DNA of 64,000 bases from an uncultured Lachnospiraceae bacterium (lineage in GTDB: Bacteria > Bacillota > Clostridia > Lachnospirales > Lachnospiraceae), in the NCBI GenBank assembly GCA_934351835.1, contig CAKRJP010000013.1:1-64000 (forward strand). Direction: 5' to 3'. Shown piece after piece: positions 35,526 through 45,294 of this stretch. A program made the translations under genes and the position numbers. The notes under the pieces are model-generated. The model saw only the letters and a list, made by a program, of their open reading frames with translations, made no database searches and was not told the DNA's origin. Position 1 is the stretch's first letter, and the number at the start of each line of letters is the position of its first letter.

Positions 35526-37008
35526 TTTGATGTTTCTTTTTATCATTTCTTTTCTGCTTTACAATAGTATGGAGCATCAGAATTACAAGAAGTATCCAGA
35601 GAGCCAGACCAGCCACAATAATCACTCTTGCTGTATTCAGAGTTCCGTCCGATCTCAGAAAATAATTTTTCACTCTGTAAATCGTCTTCCCGATCAGATC
35701 TTTCGGAGCCGGTTCAGATTTTACTGTAGTTTTCTTTTTCGCTACAGTTTTTTTCTCTGTCTTTACGCTGTGCTTATCAATATATGCTTTACTCAGCTGA
35801 GCTCTCGCCATTCCTGCATACTGTCCCTGATAAGTATATTCCAATGTTGCTTCTGTACTTCTTCTGCAGGTTGCATCATCCGGAGTCAGTGTCATTTCCA
35901 GCTGGTCAAAGGTCACAGAATCCGGAAGTACCACATATCCTGTTCCGTCATCCATGATTCTTTCTATGTCTTCTGACTTCTCATTATCCGCAACTGATAC
36001 TTTATGAAAATTATTATAAGCATAGTCACATAAATGTCTGGTGTCCGGATATACGTTCACCCCATGCGTCTTTAAAACCACACAGACAAGCTGCATATCT
36101 TTATTGTCTGTCATCGTCACCAGTGTCGATAATGCCTGATCCGTATAGCCGGTCTTTCCGCCAATCGCATACTCATAATAATTCGCATTGGCAGGCATCA
36201 GCATCTGATGATACTGGTAAAAATAATGTTCTTCAATGGTATCTGACTTCGGGATCGTATATTCCAGAGTCTGCATGATTGGGAATACTTCCGGATACTT
36301 ATACAGTTCTCTGGCTATCAACGCCATATCTCTGGCACAGGTGTAATGATTCTCGTCGTGCAGACCATTGGTATTGACAAAATTAGAGTTTTCACCGCCC
36401 AGTTCCTTACATCGCTTGTTCATCTGCCCGATAAACCAGTCGTAATCATGTCCGGCATTCTCTCCCACGCTTTCTCCGATGGCATGTGCCGCATCATTTG
36501 CAGATGCTAATAACAATGCATACATGGCATCTTTTAATGACAGTTTATTTCCCGGTTTTAAATTGATTCTCGCATCGTCCCACTCCAGGAAATTCACACT
36601 GGATTCCGTTACCCGGACTTCGTCCGTCAAGTCAGCATTTTCAAATGCTACCAGCGCCGTCAGAAGTTTTGTGATACTTGCCGGATAAAAATGCGCATCG
36701 ATATTCTTTGCATAAAGAATTGCGCCCGTTCCGACTTCCATCACGATGGCCGCCTCTCCGTATGTTCCGGGACCCTGCGGCCAGTTTGGAATATCATTGG
36801 ATTCTGTCTTAATCTTATAAGCAGCATCCAGTTCTTCTTTCATTTTCTTCTCTTCGTCGGTGAGTTCCTCTTTTTTTTCGTCTTTCTTCTCATCCTCAGT
36901 TGCATGCACTACACGTACCTGACTGTTCCACACACAGGTAAATGACAGCACCAATATAAGTGCAGCACAGAATCCGCGCAGACCTCGCCTTAATTTTTTA
37001 TTCTTCAT
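35518..37008 (-). CDS. D-alanyl-D-alanine carboxypeptidase (S11, DacF/PBP5 family)
   Basis: This penicillin-binding protein trims the terminal D-Ala from peptidoglycan stem peptides outside the membrane. It has 496 residues: a signal peptide (to about residue 36, VVHA), an acidic-lysine linker, the S11 domain with SITK (SxxK, nucleophile Ser), SAN and KTG motifs, then a beta domain. The C-terminus carries a Lys-rich stretch and a transmembrane helix (IIVAGLALWILLVILML), so it is anchored. DacA, DacB and DacF cannot be told apart from sequence alone. Confidence 0.92.
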   Translation of the reverse strand: MKNKKLRRGLRGFCAALILVLSFTCVWNSQVRVVHATEDEKKDEKKEELTDEEKKMKEELDAAYKIKTESNDIPNWPQGPGTYGEAAIVMEVGTGAILYAKNIDAHFYPASITKLLTALVAFENADLTDEVRVTESSVNFLEWDDARINLKPGNKLSLKDAMYALLLASANDAAHAIGESVGENAGHDYDWFIGQMNKRCKELGGENSNFVNTNGLHDENHYTCARDMALIARELYKYPEVFPIMQTLEYTIPKSDTIEEHYFYQYHQMLMPANANYYEYAIGGKTGYTDQALSTLVTMTDNKDMQLVCVVLKTHGVNVYPDTRHLCDYAYNNFHKVSVADNEKSEDIERIMDDGTGYVVLPDSVTFDQLEMTLTPDDATCRRSTEATLEYTYQGQYAGMARAQLSKAYIDKHSVKTEKKTVAKKKTTVKSEPAPKDLIGKTIYRVKNYFLRSDGTLNTARVIIVAGLALWILLVILMLHTIVKQKRNDKKKHQTP

Positions 37009-37048
37009 TCATACTTTCCTTTTAGCATGCCCTCTTTCCAGGAAAATA

Positions 37049-38377
37049 TTAACGATTAAAAATCTCTGGAATTACATAGTTGTATTTTGTTGCGTAATTA
37101 TATGTCTCTGTGATCTCATTAACACTGTCAAGAAGAAGTGCTTTTCCTTCTTTTGCAAGTTTTCCGTCACGCACTTTTACATACTGTAATGGCATGTACT
37201 GGTGAAGCAGTCCTAACGGAATATCTACGCTGTCGATGTTCTCGATCAGTTTTGCAATTGCTTCCTGGATCTCCGGAAGTGCGAAGTAATATCTGCAACG
37301 GTCTGAGAAACTGTATTTTCTCTTAATGTACAGTTCCTTGTCATTTCCATGGTAATGTTTCTGCCAGTTTCCCGGATTCTCCATCATGACTTTCTCAAGA
37401 ACATCTTCGAATTTCACCTGTTTTTCCTCTGGAAGCATTACTTTTTCAATTGCACTCAGTGCAAAGATTCCGTCTCTCAGTGCAAAAGTAAGTGCAGGTC
37501 CTACTTTCAGAATTGCGATACCATCTTCTACCATCTCTTTTAATCCTGCCGGACTCTGGTAGTCTGTAGAATGTCCCTCCATTACGACTCCGTCGTATTT
37601 CTTCATGGCTGCTGTCAGCTCTGCTGCATTGACACGATTATAATGGAATACTGTATCATCCCCGAACTCTACTCCAGGCTGTACTACGATACCAATGATA
37701 TTCTCAAATGCATCTCCCATGCCAACTTTCTCAAACTGCTCTTTATAAGCTGCCAGAGTCTTCTCAACTGCTGCCGGTTTTGTTACAGAAATGCTGTCTT
37801 CTTCTTCCTGTGCTCCTCCAGGGATCGGAACCTCACTTCCGATGATGTATACCGGACGTTTTTCCTCTGGGTTCTTTTCTAATAATTTCTGGTATTCTTC
37901 CTCACATGCTGCGTAAAGTCTTGCGCCTCTTGCTGCAATCGTCTCGTCAGATAACATCTCATCTGTCGGGTCGGAAGCAAGTCTCATACTTGTATCCAGG
38001 TGGATCTTCTTATATCCTGCTGCAACAAACAGACGAACTAACTCTTCTGCCTTATCCATAGCAGAGGCCTCATCCTCGTCTACCCATGTTAAAGGTCCAA
38101 GGTGATCTCCACCTAATACAACATTCTCTCTCGGGAATCCGATACGGTCTGCAATCTCATATACGAACTCACGATAATCTGCCGGTTTCATTCCTGTATA
38201 TCCGCCGAACTGATTTACCTGGTTGGCTGTTGCTTCGATCAGGATAGAATCATCAAATCTCTTTGCCTGCTTTAATACGCTCTCGATTACCAGCTCATTG
38301 GCAGTACAGTAAGATGGTACTCCACAGATAATTCCTTCCTTTCTCTTTGCAATCATATCTCTTAATAAATCGCTCAT
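37049..38377 (-). CDS. GatZ/KbaZ-like tagatose-bisphosphate aldolase subunit
   Basis: This 442-residue protein matches the class II D-tagatose-1,6-bisphosphate aldolase non-catalytic subunit (GatZ/KbaZ), with NQFGGYTGMKPADYR, LGGDHLGPLTW, HLDTSMRLASDP, VPIPGGAQE and the C-terminal PEIQEAIAKLIENI. In enterobacteria it stabilises the catalytic GatY; no gatY is in the window. Alone it may be a tagatose kinase-like or aldolase-like enzyme of unknown substrate. GGAGG lies 7 nt from the start. Confidence 0.85.
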   Translation of the reverse strand: MSDLLRDMIAKRKEGIICGVPSYCTANELVIESVLKQAKRFDDSILIEATANQVNQFGGYTGMKPADYREFVYEIADRIGFPRENVVLGGDHLGPLTWVDEDEASAMDKAEELVRLFVAAGYKKIHLDTSMRLASDPTDEMLSDETIAARGARLYAACEEEYQKLLEKNPEEKRPVYIIGSEVPIPGGAQEEEDSISVTKPAAVEKTLAAYKEQFEKVGMGDAFENIIGIVVQPGVEFGDDTVFHYNRVNAAELTAAMKKYDGVVMEGHSTDYQSPAGLKEMVEDGIAILKVGPALTFALRDGIFALSAIEKVMLPEEKQVKFEDVLEKVMMENPGNWQKHYHGNDKELYIKRKYSFSDRCRYYFALPEIQEAIAKLIENIDSVDIPLGLLHQYMPLQYVKVRDGKLAKEGKALLLDSVNEITETYNYATKYNYVIPEIFNR

Positions 38378-38458
38378 TTTGCTACCTCCTAAGTTATTCT
38401 CCTAAGTGGAATTATGCCACGTTTTTCACAAATATTCAATTCATTTTACCGGATATTA

Positions 38459-38488
38459 TTGTACAAATGGCATAAATACATCTATAAT
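38459..38488 (+). promoter_or_regulatory. Promoter giving a probable leaderless chromate-transporter mRNA
   Basis: TTGTAC (38459-38464), an 18-nt spacer and a perfect TATAAT (38483-38488). The ATG of the first transporter gene begins 7 nt after the -10 box, where the transcription start would fall. Confidence 0.6.
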
Positions 38489-38494
38489 GTGCAT

Positions 38495-39103
38495 ATGGAC
38501 AAAAACATTACTAAAAAGGACAAAATCAAAAAATTATTCTTCTCCACTTTCTACTTAAGTGCATGCACTTTTGGCGGAGGTTATGTCATCGTTTCTTTTA
38601 TGAAACAAATCTTTGTGGATGAACTTCACTGGATAGGTGAAGAAGAAATGCTGGATCTGATTGCCATCGCCCAGTCCTCTCCGGGGGCTGTGGCTGTTAA
38701 CGGCGCCATCGTGGTCGGATATAAAATTGCAGGGATCCCGGGCGTGATCGCCTCTATCCTTGGAGCAATCCTGCCACCGTTTATCATACTGTCGGTGATT
38801 ACCGGGATCTATCACCTGATTGCAGACAATCCCATCGTCAGTGCATTCTTACGCGGTATGCAGGCGGGTGTTGCCGCGATCATCGCATCGGTCACTATTG
38901 ATATGACCGTCGGTGTTATGAAAAATGCAAACTCTGCCGGCAAAAAATTTGCCAATACTGTACTTCTTGTGGTGGCATTTACCGCAAATTACTTTTTCAG
39001 TATCAGTGCAGTGTGGATTATCCTGTTCTGTGGTGTGCTCGGACTGATCCTGACGCTCATCACTCTCCATGCCAATCATATGAAAGGAAGTGGAAAGATA
39101 TGA
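38495..39103 (+). CDS. Chromate transporter subunit A (short ChrA family)
   Basis: This 202-residue membrane protein is one half of a split chromate ion transporter. The family signature is TFGGGYVIVSFMKQIFVDE near the N-terminus, then AIAQSSPGAVAVNGAIVVGY. In long ChrA proteins two such halves are fused. The start at 38495 (MDKNITKKDK) has no ribosome site and lies about 7 nt from a TATAAT; upstream in-frame codons would read through the promoter. Its stop overlaps the start of the second half (ATGA). Substrate may be an ion other than chromate. Confidence 0.88.
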   Translation: MDKNITKKDKIKKLFFSTFYLSACTFGGGYVIVSFMKQIFVDELHWIGEEEMLDLIAIAQSSPGAVAVNGAIVVGYKIAGIPGVIASILGAILPPFIILSVITGIYHLIADNPIVSAFLRGMQAGVAAIIASVTIDMTVGVMKNANSAGKKFANTVLLVVAFTANYFFSISAVWIILFCGVLGLILTLITLHANHMKGSGKI

Positions 39104-39678
39104 TCTATTTACAATTATTCCTTTCTTTTTTGAAAGTGGGTGCATTCAGTTTCGGAGGAGGTTATGCCGCCCTTCCGCTGATTCGGGGAGAAATTATCCA
39201 CAAATATCACTGGTTATCCACAGGGCAATTCATGGATCTCATCACGATCTCCCAGATGACACCGGGACCGATCGCCATCAACTCTGCGACTTTCGTGGGA
39301 ATGCAGCTTGCAGGACTGCCGGGAGCTCTTGCAGCCACCGCCGGATGTATTTTCCCAAGCTGTATTCTGGTAACTTTCCTTGCATGGCTGTATCTTCGCT
39401 ATAAAAACGGGAATCTGATGACTGGAGTTTTACAGACGCTCCGCCCGGCCGTGGTTGCGCTGATTGCAGCCGCCGGTGTAGATATTTTTGTATCAGCCGT
39501 ATTCGTCACAATACCAAAGACCGCCTCCGGTATCCTGAAGACGGTCAATATTGCTCAACTATTATTTTTTATAATTGCTTTTATCCTGATAAGAAAAACC
39601 AAATGGAATCCTGTTCTCATTATGGTTGGCTGCGGTGTATGTGCCGCCCTGTTGGAATGTTTAAAATTCCTTATATAA
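39100..39678 (+). CDS. Chromate transporter subunit B (short ChrA family)
   Basis: This 192-residue second half has the same signature: GAFSFGGGYAALPLIRGEI and ITISQMTPGPIAINSATFVG. It starts 4 nt inside the end of the first subunit gene and should dimerise with it. About five to six hydrophobic helices. Confidence 0.9.
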   Translation: MIYLQLFLSFLKVGAFSFGGGYAALPLIRGEIIHKYHWLSTGQFMDLITISQMTPGPIAINSATFVGMQLAGLPGALAATAGCIFPSCILVTFLAWLYLRYKNGNLMTGVLQTLRPAVVALIAAAGVDIFVSAVFVTIPKTASGILKTVNIAQLLFFIIAFILIRKTKWNPVLIMVGCGVCAALLECLKFLI

Positions 39679-39700
39679 TATATTGTCCCACAAGACATTC

Positions 39701-39755
39701 ACAACATCTGACAAACTTTCATGATTTTGTTGCTTTTGTCAGATGTTGTTTTTTT
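39701..39755. terminator. Bidirectional terminator between chromate transporter and MATE gene
   Basis: ACAACATCTGACAAA (39701-39715) and TTTGTCAGATGTTGT (39735-39749) form a perfect 15-bp stem, with TTTTTT after it on the plus strand. The 3' end of the MATE gene (39719 onward) lies in the loop and one arm. Confidence 0.88.
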
Positions 39756-41083
39756 CTCCAAAAATAATACGGAATCAGACAGATCAGTGTTCCGCCCCAC
39801 GCCAACGGATAGCTTGTCAGCAGTACCTTTATCGTATGGTATTTTGCGGTGACAATCAGAATCCACGGCAGTCTGACCAGGAACAATCCGGCAAATGTAA
39901 AGATTGTCGGCCAGAATACATCGCCCATTCCTCTTAAGCCCCCGCTCAGATTCTCCAACAAAATACTGATCAGATAACTCGGCACCAGGAATCGTAACAT
40001 ATAGACACCAATACTGATGACATTGGCATCCGTCGTAAACAAGTGATACATCGGCTCGCAAAATACAAACAGCACTAATAAGATTACGCCGTCGAACAAA
40101 TAAGAAATTCCTATATTTACACGGATACTTTTATATACTCTGTCGATTTTCCCGGCTCCATAATTCTGTCCGGCAAACGTCGTAACCGCTGCGCCCAGCG
40201 CACTTGCCACCGTCCAGAAGACCATATCAAGTTTTCCGTAAGCTGCCCATCCCGCCGCCGTGTCCGTACCGAAACTATTGACCACCGACTGGATGATAAT
40301 GTTTGTGATACCATAAGCACATGCCTGCAATGCTCCCGGAATTCCGATCCGAAGTTCACTTCCCAGCATATTCATATTCATTCTAAGCTGACTGAACCGC
40401 AGTTTCATCGCATCATACGCTCTGGTAAGAGAGTATGTAACCAGTGCCGCGCTGACACACTGGGAAATAACTGTCGCGATGGCCGCCCCTGCAATTCCCA
40501 TGTGAAGCACAATGACCATAAACATATCCAACACAATATTTATCACGCTACAGACCATAAGATAGATCAGTGGTCTTCTTGAATCACCTGCCGCACGCAT
40601 AATCGCCGATCCCATATTGTAGATCAGCGTAAATATGATTCCCATAAAATAGATCCGCAGATAAACTGTGGATGACGGCATCATATCTTCCGGCGTATTC
40701 ATGATCCGAAGAAACCACGGCGTCAGCAGTGTTCCAAGGGTTGTCACGATCACACTGACCACAATGGAAAATGTATACGCTGTATGTAATCCTGTATGTA
40801 ATTTTTCTCTGTCCTTTGCACCATAATACTGCGCAATAATAACAGCAGCTCCATTTGCCAGCCCGTTAAAAAACGTAACAACAATATTTGCCAGCACTGC
40901 CGCCGGACCACCAACGCTGGCAAGTGCAGCTTTTCCCACAAAACGTCCGACGATGATCGTATCCACCGTCGTATATAACTGCTGTACGAGTGTCCCCAAC
41001 ATAATCGGGAAGAAAAATATCAATAACTGCTTCCAGATAATTCCTTCCGTAATTTCATTCCGCTCGATTTTATTCTCTGACAT
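39719..41083 (-). CDS. MATE family efflux transporter (first)
   Basis: This 454-residue, 12-helix protein is a multidrug/toxic-compound extrusion antiporter. N-terminal sequence KQLLIFFFPIMLGTLVQQLYTTVDTIIVGRFVGKAALA is a typical NorM/DinF MATE opening and a second repeat starts near residue 235. It follows the second MATE gene by 12 nt, so both are cotranscribed. Whether they act as separate exporters or together is unknown. Confidence 0.92.
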   Translation of the reverse strand: MSENKIERNEITEGIIWKQLLIFFFPIMLGTLVQQLYTTVDTIIVGRFVGKAALASVGGPAAVLANIVVTFFNGLANGAAVIIAQYYGAKDREKLHTGLHTAYTFSIVVSVIVTTLGTLLTPWFLRIMNTPEDMMPSSTVYLRIYFMGIIFTLIYNMGSAIMRAAGDSRRPLIYLMVCSVINIVLDMFMVIVLHMGIAGAAIATVISQCVSAALVTYSLTRAYDAMKLRFSQLRMNMNMLGSELRIGIPGALQACAYGITNIIIQSVVNSFGTDTAAGWAAYGKLDMVFWTVASALGAAVTTFAGQNYGAGKIDRVYKSIRVNIGISYLFDGVILLVLFVFCEPMYHLFTTDANVISIGVYMLRFLVPSYLISILLENLSGGLRGMGDVFWPTIFTFAGLFLVRLPWILIVTAKYHTIKVLLTSYPLAWGGTLICLIPYYFWRKKQHLTKATKS

Positions 41084-41095
41084 ACCTGTTCCCTA

Positions 41096-42472
41096 TTATA
41101 CTTTCTTATGCTTTTTCCCCGACAGAATCGGCATCACGATAATCAACATCGTCGTAAAACTTGCCAGACCTCCAATATAATTACTGATCGGCTCTGCAAT
41201 AAAGACACCATTTACTCCCATAAAATACGGAAGAATCACTGTAAGCGGAACCACAATCACAACTTTTCTAAGCAAGCTGAAAAATACCGCCTGTTTCGGA
41301 AATCCTAAGCCTACAAACGTTGACTGTCCACAGAACATAAATCCCATCATAAAGAATCCCGCAAAGAAAAGTTTCAATGCCGGTACTGCAACTTCTGCCA
41401 GAGCTTTCTCGGAGGTAAATAATCCTACAAAGAATCCCGGGAAGAAATGTACCAGTGACCATGCCACGATCATATACCCCAATACCATCGTACATGTAAC
41501 TTTAATGCCTTTCTTTACCCGGTCATATTCCCCGGCTCCAAAGTTAAATCCAAGTACCGGTTTCGCGCCCTCGGTCACCCCATTTGCCGCAAGATTAAAT
41601 ATCTCCCGGACAGAATTTAAGATCGTCATTGCACCAACATACAAGTCTCCACCCCATTTTGCCAGTGTCGCATTGCATGCGATCTGGCTGAGACTGTTTG
41701 TGACGCACATGATAAATCCAGACATTCCAAGCCCGATGATCGATCCGATCATCTTACCATCATTCAGTTTCATATCACTTCTCTTAAGTGGAAACTGCAC
41801 GTTCTTTCCATTCAGGAAACACAATACCCACAGACAGCTTGCGAACTGACTGATGACCGTAGCGATTGCCGCACCCCGGACTCCGAGATGAAATACAAAA
41901 ATAAAAATCGGATCCAGAATAATATTTAAAATTGCTCCGATACATACCGTGATCATTCCCGTAGTTCCAAATCCCTGGGCATTAATAAACAGGTTCATCC
42001 CTACACTGACCATTACAAACAATGTTCCCAGAAGATAAATCTGTAAATACGCTGCCGCTGTCGGATAAGTTGTATCCGATGCCCCGAATGCATACAAAAT
42101 CGGTTTCATAAATATGTAAAAAATTGCCATCAGTGCAATTCCCGTCAGGATCAGCAGCAGGAAACTCACATTTTCAAGTTTAGATGCCTGTTCCTTATCT
42201 CCTGCACCTCTCGCAATGGACATTAGCGGTGCCCCGCCGCCGGAGTAGAGCTGGGTAAATGCACTGACGATCGAAACAATCGGGAATACCAGACCAACGC
42301 CGATCAGTGCCTGGTCAGCACCCTCGCTGATGTGTCCAAGATATACTCGGTCAACCAGGTTATACATAAGCTGTACCGCCTGAGCAATCGTCACCGGAAC
42401 CGCCATGGACAGAATGTTCCTGACCATGGACCCTCTCGAAAAATCGCGGTCCTGCCTTTTATTTTTTTCCAT
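41096..42472 (-). CDS. MATE family efflux transporter (second)
   Basis: This 458-residue MATE protein opens SMVRNILSMAVPVTIAQAVQLMYNLVDRVYLGHI and contains the internal repeat near IGSIIGLGMSGFIM. It is upstream of and cotranscribed with another MATE gene, but the two are distant paralogues, not a recent duplication. The ribosome site AAGG lies 9 nt from the start. Confidence 0.92.
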   Translation of the reverse strand: MEKNKRQDRDFSRGSMVRNILSMAVPVTIAQAVQLMYNLVDRVYLGHISEGADQALIGVGLVFPIVSIVSAFTQLYSGGGAPLMSIARGAGDKEQASKLENVSFLLLILTGIALMAIFYIFMKPILYAFGASDTTYPTAAAYLQIYLLGTLFVMVSVGMNLFINAQGFGTTGMITVCIGAILNIILDPIFIFVFHLGVRGAAIATVISQFASCLWVLCFLNGKNVQFPLKRSDMKLNDGKMIGSIIGLGMSGFIMCVTNSLSQIACNATLAKWGGDLYVGAMTILNSVREIFNLAANGVTEGAKPVLGFNFGAGEYDRVKKGIKVTCTMVLGYMIVAWSLVHFFPGFFVGLFTSEKALAEVAVPALKLFFAGFFMMGFMFCGQSTFVGLGFPKQAVFFSLLRKVVIVVPLTVILPYFMGVNGVFIAEPISNYIGGLASFTTMLIIVMPILSGKKHKKV

Positions 42473-42562
42473 TAAATATGCCTTCTTACTCTATAATTCT
42501 TCTGTTTTGAAAGTCGTGTAACCTTCATAATAACTTTATTTTACCAAACTTAAAACCGAAAC

Positions 42563-43801
42563 TCAATTTATAATACTTTTTGCCATAAAAAGCTTACTTC
42601 CTACCGCTGCTGCCACAAAAATCCACACAAACATCTTCACAGGGAAACATAAGAACAAAAGCATGGTTACTGCCAGTGGTTTCTTCATGATCGCACCGAG
42701 CAATGTAGCTGTGACGATTGCCGCACCGAAAACCACATGCCCGCCGGAATTTCCACAGATCAACATTGCAATTCCATATCCCATACTCACCCCGGCAAAG
42801 ATCACCGGAAAGAAATGTCCTCCTTTTAATCCAAACTGGATGCAAAGATTTGTCAGTAAAATTTTAAGAAAAGCAATTCCGATCAATGCTGCCGGAAGAT
42901 ATCTCGTGTATGTATGCATTAATTCTCCCATCTGCTCTTCACCGGAAAACATCACTGCCGGAATCACTGTGCTGATCAGACCAAGGCAAAGGCCTGCAAT
43001 CACTTCGCTCCAGATCCCCGGAACTTTTTCTGCTACGGAACCAGTCAGATGATGTGTGATATTATAAAAATATGCCAGCGCCAGACCACCTAAAATATAT
43101 ACAATGATCAGAACATAATCTATTCTTGTCATCTCTACGGCATCAAAAGAAGGAAACCCTGAGAGTCCTGCACCGAAGAGTGACGACAACCCACTATAAA
43201 TTCCCGTACCTGCCGCCAGCGCAATGCCATAGATAAAGATTTTAGAACTTTTATTCAGTACCGGAATCTCTTCCTCCGATTCTTCCACCTCAAAAATACC
43301 AAAAAGTGGTGCATGAAACAGGACACTCAGTGAAACTGCCGTTCCAATCTGCGAATATTCTTTTGCATTTTTCTTTGCAAATTTCAGATTGTCTCCGGCC
43401 CAATAGCAGAGTCCCACAATAATTCCCGTAAGTCCCGCCTCCGGTCCGATGCTGCTTCCGATCAACAACGGTAATAATGCAGCAATCATCATAACCAGCA
43501 TGTTTTGATATTCATATCTTTTTTCTGATTTAATTTTCCCCATAACCGTATCCATATCTTCCGGATAATCCCCATATTTTTTACGGAAAACACCTGTGAT
43601 CGCTGCTCCCACTGTACAGACAATAACCGTGTAAAACGGTATTGATACAGTTCCGGGGATCCATGTCCATAAGATATCCGTACCTACTGCCATAACCTTT
43701 AATAATGCCCATACCAGAGCACCTGCTACCGCTCCGATCAAAGCACAGAACAGACCTAGCTCCAGTTGATTTTTTACATTTACTTTTTTATTTTCATTCA
43801 T
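42563..43801 (-). CDS. Divergent ClC-family chloride channel/antiporter
   Basis: This 412-residue polytopic membrane protein has ClC hallmarks: LIGSSIGPEAGLTGIIVG (a variant of the ion-path motif usually written GREGP) and FGLKGGHFFPVIFAG (GGxFxP). No CBS domain follows. The variant filter places it in the YfeO-like branch, so chloride, fluoride or another anion could be carried. The start at 43801 has AGGA 8 nt upstream; earlier codons read through that site. It diverges from the K+ channel gene. Confidence 0.8.
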   Translation of the reverse strand: MNENKKVNVKNQLELGLFCALIGAVAGALVWALLKVMAVGTDILWTWIPGTVSIPFYTVIVCTVGAAITGVFRKKYGDYPEDMDTVMGKIKSEKRYEYQNMLVMMIAALLPLLIGSSIGPEAGLTGIIVGLCYWAGDNLKFAKKNAKEYSQIGTAVSLSVLFHAPLFGIFEVEESEEEIPVLNKSSKIFIYGIALAAGTGIYSGLSSLFGAGLSGFPSFDAVEMTRIDYVLIIVYILGGLALAYFYNITHHLTGSVAEKVPGIWSEVIAGLCLGLISTVIPAVMFSGEEQMGELMHTYTRYLPAALIGIAFLKILLTNLCIQFGLKGGHFFPVIFAGVSMGYGIAMLICGNSGGHVVFGAAIVTATLLGAIMKKPLAVTMLLFLCFPVKMFVWIFVAAAVGSKLFMAKSIIN

Positions 43802-43918
43802 CACTTTGTTCCTTTGTTTGTTTTCTATTTTCAATTCATTCTTAGCCAGTTGCAAGCTGCCGGGTTATATACTATACTTCAATTAATTCGAATTTTTATC
43901 CAAAGGAGGATATTACAT

Positions 43919-44332
43919 ATGAAAAAATTGCGGGTATTATGGGTGATCCTGAAACGAACACGAGCCGATCGTATTCTCTTTGGCTATGTTCTCTTCATCG
44001 TCGTGATCGCTGCCATTATCCAGCTTGTAGAACCGGATATTAACCATTACAGAGATGCACTCTGGTACTGTTACGCCGTCCTCTCCACTGCAGGATTTGG
44101 CGACATCGTTGTTGTAACTTTTATCGGGAAAGCCCTTTCCGTACTCCTTACTATCTATACGATCTTCGTGGTTGCTATCGTCACCGGTGTTGTAGTTAAT
44201 TTTTATACCCAACTGGTGGAAATGCAGCGTAAAGAAACAGTTACCATGTTCATGGATAAATTAGAAAGGCTCCCGGAACTCTCTAAAGACGAACTGGAAG
44301 CCCTTTCTAAAAAAATCAAAAATTTCCGCTGA
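43919..44332 (+). CDS. Two-helix potassium ion channel
   Basis: This 137-residue protein has a first membrane helix (about 20-37), a pore loop with filter STAGFGD (a variant of TVGYGD), a second helix (68-95) and a cytoplasmic helical tail ending KNFR. It fits the Ion_trans_2 family of simple K+ channels without an RCK domain. GGAGG lies 9 nt from the ATG at 43919. The variant filter (Ala-Gly-Phe-Gly) leaves selectivity uncertain. Confidence 0.85.
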   Translation: MKKLRVLWVILKRTRADRILFGYVLFIVVIAAIIQLVEPDINHYRDALWYCYAVLSTAGFGDIVVVTFIGKALSVLLTIYTIFVVAIVTGVVVNFYTQLVEMQRKETVTMFMDKLERLPELSKDELEALSKKIKNFR

Positions 44333-44333
44333 C

Positions 44334-45116
44334 CTATTCTTCTGTCTGCTCTTCCTTTACCGGTGCTTTTTCTTTCTCTCTTACCTGCGGAATCAGGGAA
44401 GCCGCCAGCTTTCCTTCTCCGCGGTGCTTCAGATACATAATTCCAATGATTGAAAATACAACTGCACCTAAGAAATTCACCATCAGATCTTTCATCGTAT
44501 CTACAATTCCGATATCCAGATATCCTCCAAGATTCCAGTTCTGTCCGTTGATCACAACCGACTGGATATCTACATGGATTGGAACATTTGCCCCGGTAGG
44601 ATTTAATTTTACAGAACTGATTGCCGGAAGGATCCAGTCTTTCTGCATATCAAGTCCAAAGAACCAGTCCATCGTAAATTCAAAAAACTCCCACAGCACA
44701 CCTACCGTCATTGAAAAGCAAAATGCGAAAAATGCTACAAAATACGGTGACATTTTAACTGAAAACTTATCACTGCGGTTAAAAAGATCGATTAATGCAA
44801 ATCCGATCGCTGCCATCAGGAAACCATTTGTCGTATGTAAAATCGTATCCCAGATCGGTATCTTTACATAAAAAGCATTGATCTCCCCCAAAATCTCCGC
44901 CGAAAATATAAAGATCAGGATAACCGTTTCCAATCCCACCGGTATCGTCACTCCTAAAGACTTATCAATAAACTTCGGCACCATAAAAAGGATCAAGCTG
45001 AGGATTCCCAAAAACATATTATGATAACTGCCCAGGAAAAACTGCCTCACAATCGAAAAAATTACTAATACAGTCAGTACCATCTGTATCTTTGTCCGGT
45101 TTTTCATTAAGTTCAT
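44334..45116 (-). CDS. Polytopic membrane protein, DUF2238-like
   Basis: This 260-residue protein has six or seven hydrophobic segments. The centre contains WDTILHTTNGFLMAAIGFAL and VGVLWEFFEFTMDWFFG, resembling the YjdF/DUF2238 membrane family; the function is unknown. The C-terminus is a charged cytoplasmic tail. The start at 45116 has GGAGG 6 nt upstream. It converges with the K+ channel gene, one base apart. Confidence 0.6.
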   Translation of the reverse strand: MNLMKNRTKIQMVLTVLVIFSIVRQFFLGSYHNMFLGILSLILFMVPKFIDKSLGVTIPVGLETVILIFIFSAEILGEINAFYVKIPIWDTILHTTNGFLMAAIGFALIDLFNRSDKFSVKMSPYFVAFFAFCFSMTVGVLWEFFEFTMDWFFGLDMQKDWILPAISSVKLNPTGANVPIHVDIQSVVINGQNWNLGGYLDIGIVDTMKDLMVNFLGAVVFSIIGIMYLKHRGEGKLAASLIPQVREKEKAPVKEEQTEE

Positions 45117-45216
45117 TCTTTTCCTCCATTCTCCTTCCAATATCTTTGATTTTATCATACCATGCATAAAATTAATCAGCAATGAAAAAGAACTATTCTC
45201 AAGCCTTACAAACTAC

Positions 45217-45245
45217 TTGACGCATAATTATACAAGAGCTACTAT
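45217..45245 (+). promoter_or_regulatory. Promoter of the prepilin gene
   Basis: TTGACG (45217-45222), a 17-nt spacer and TACTAT (45240-45245) lie about 50 nt upstream of the proposed start. No c-di-GMP riboswitch was seen between the promoter and the gene. Confidence 0.6.
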
Positions 45246-45294
45246 TATATTAAAATATTTATTTTCTATAAAGCTTATACGGGAGGAAACTATT

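Noticed and set aside
45217..45294. Upstream TTG start giving the prepilin a 35-residue leader
   Set aside because: The TTG is the first half of a TTGACG -35 box with a matching -10 at 45240, and there is no ribosome site; prepilin leaders are normally short.
45117..45294. c-di-GMP riboswitch before the prepilin gene
   Set aside because: Clostridial pilin genes often have one, but no GEMM-type conserved core was visible in the short leader.
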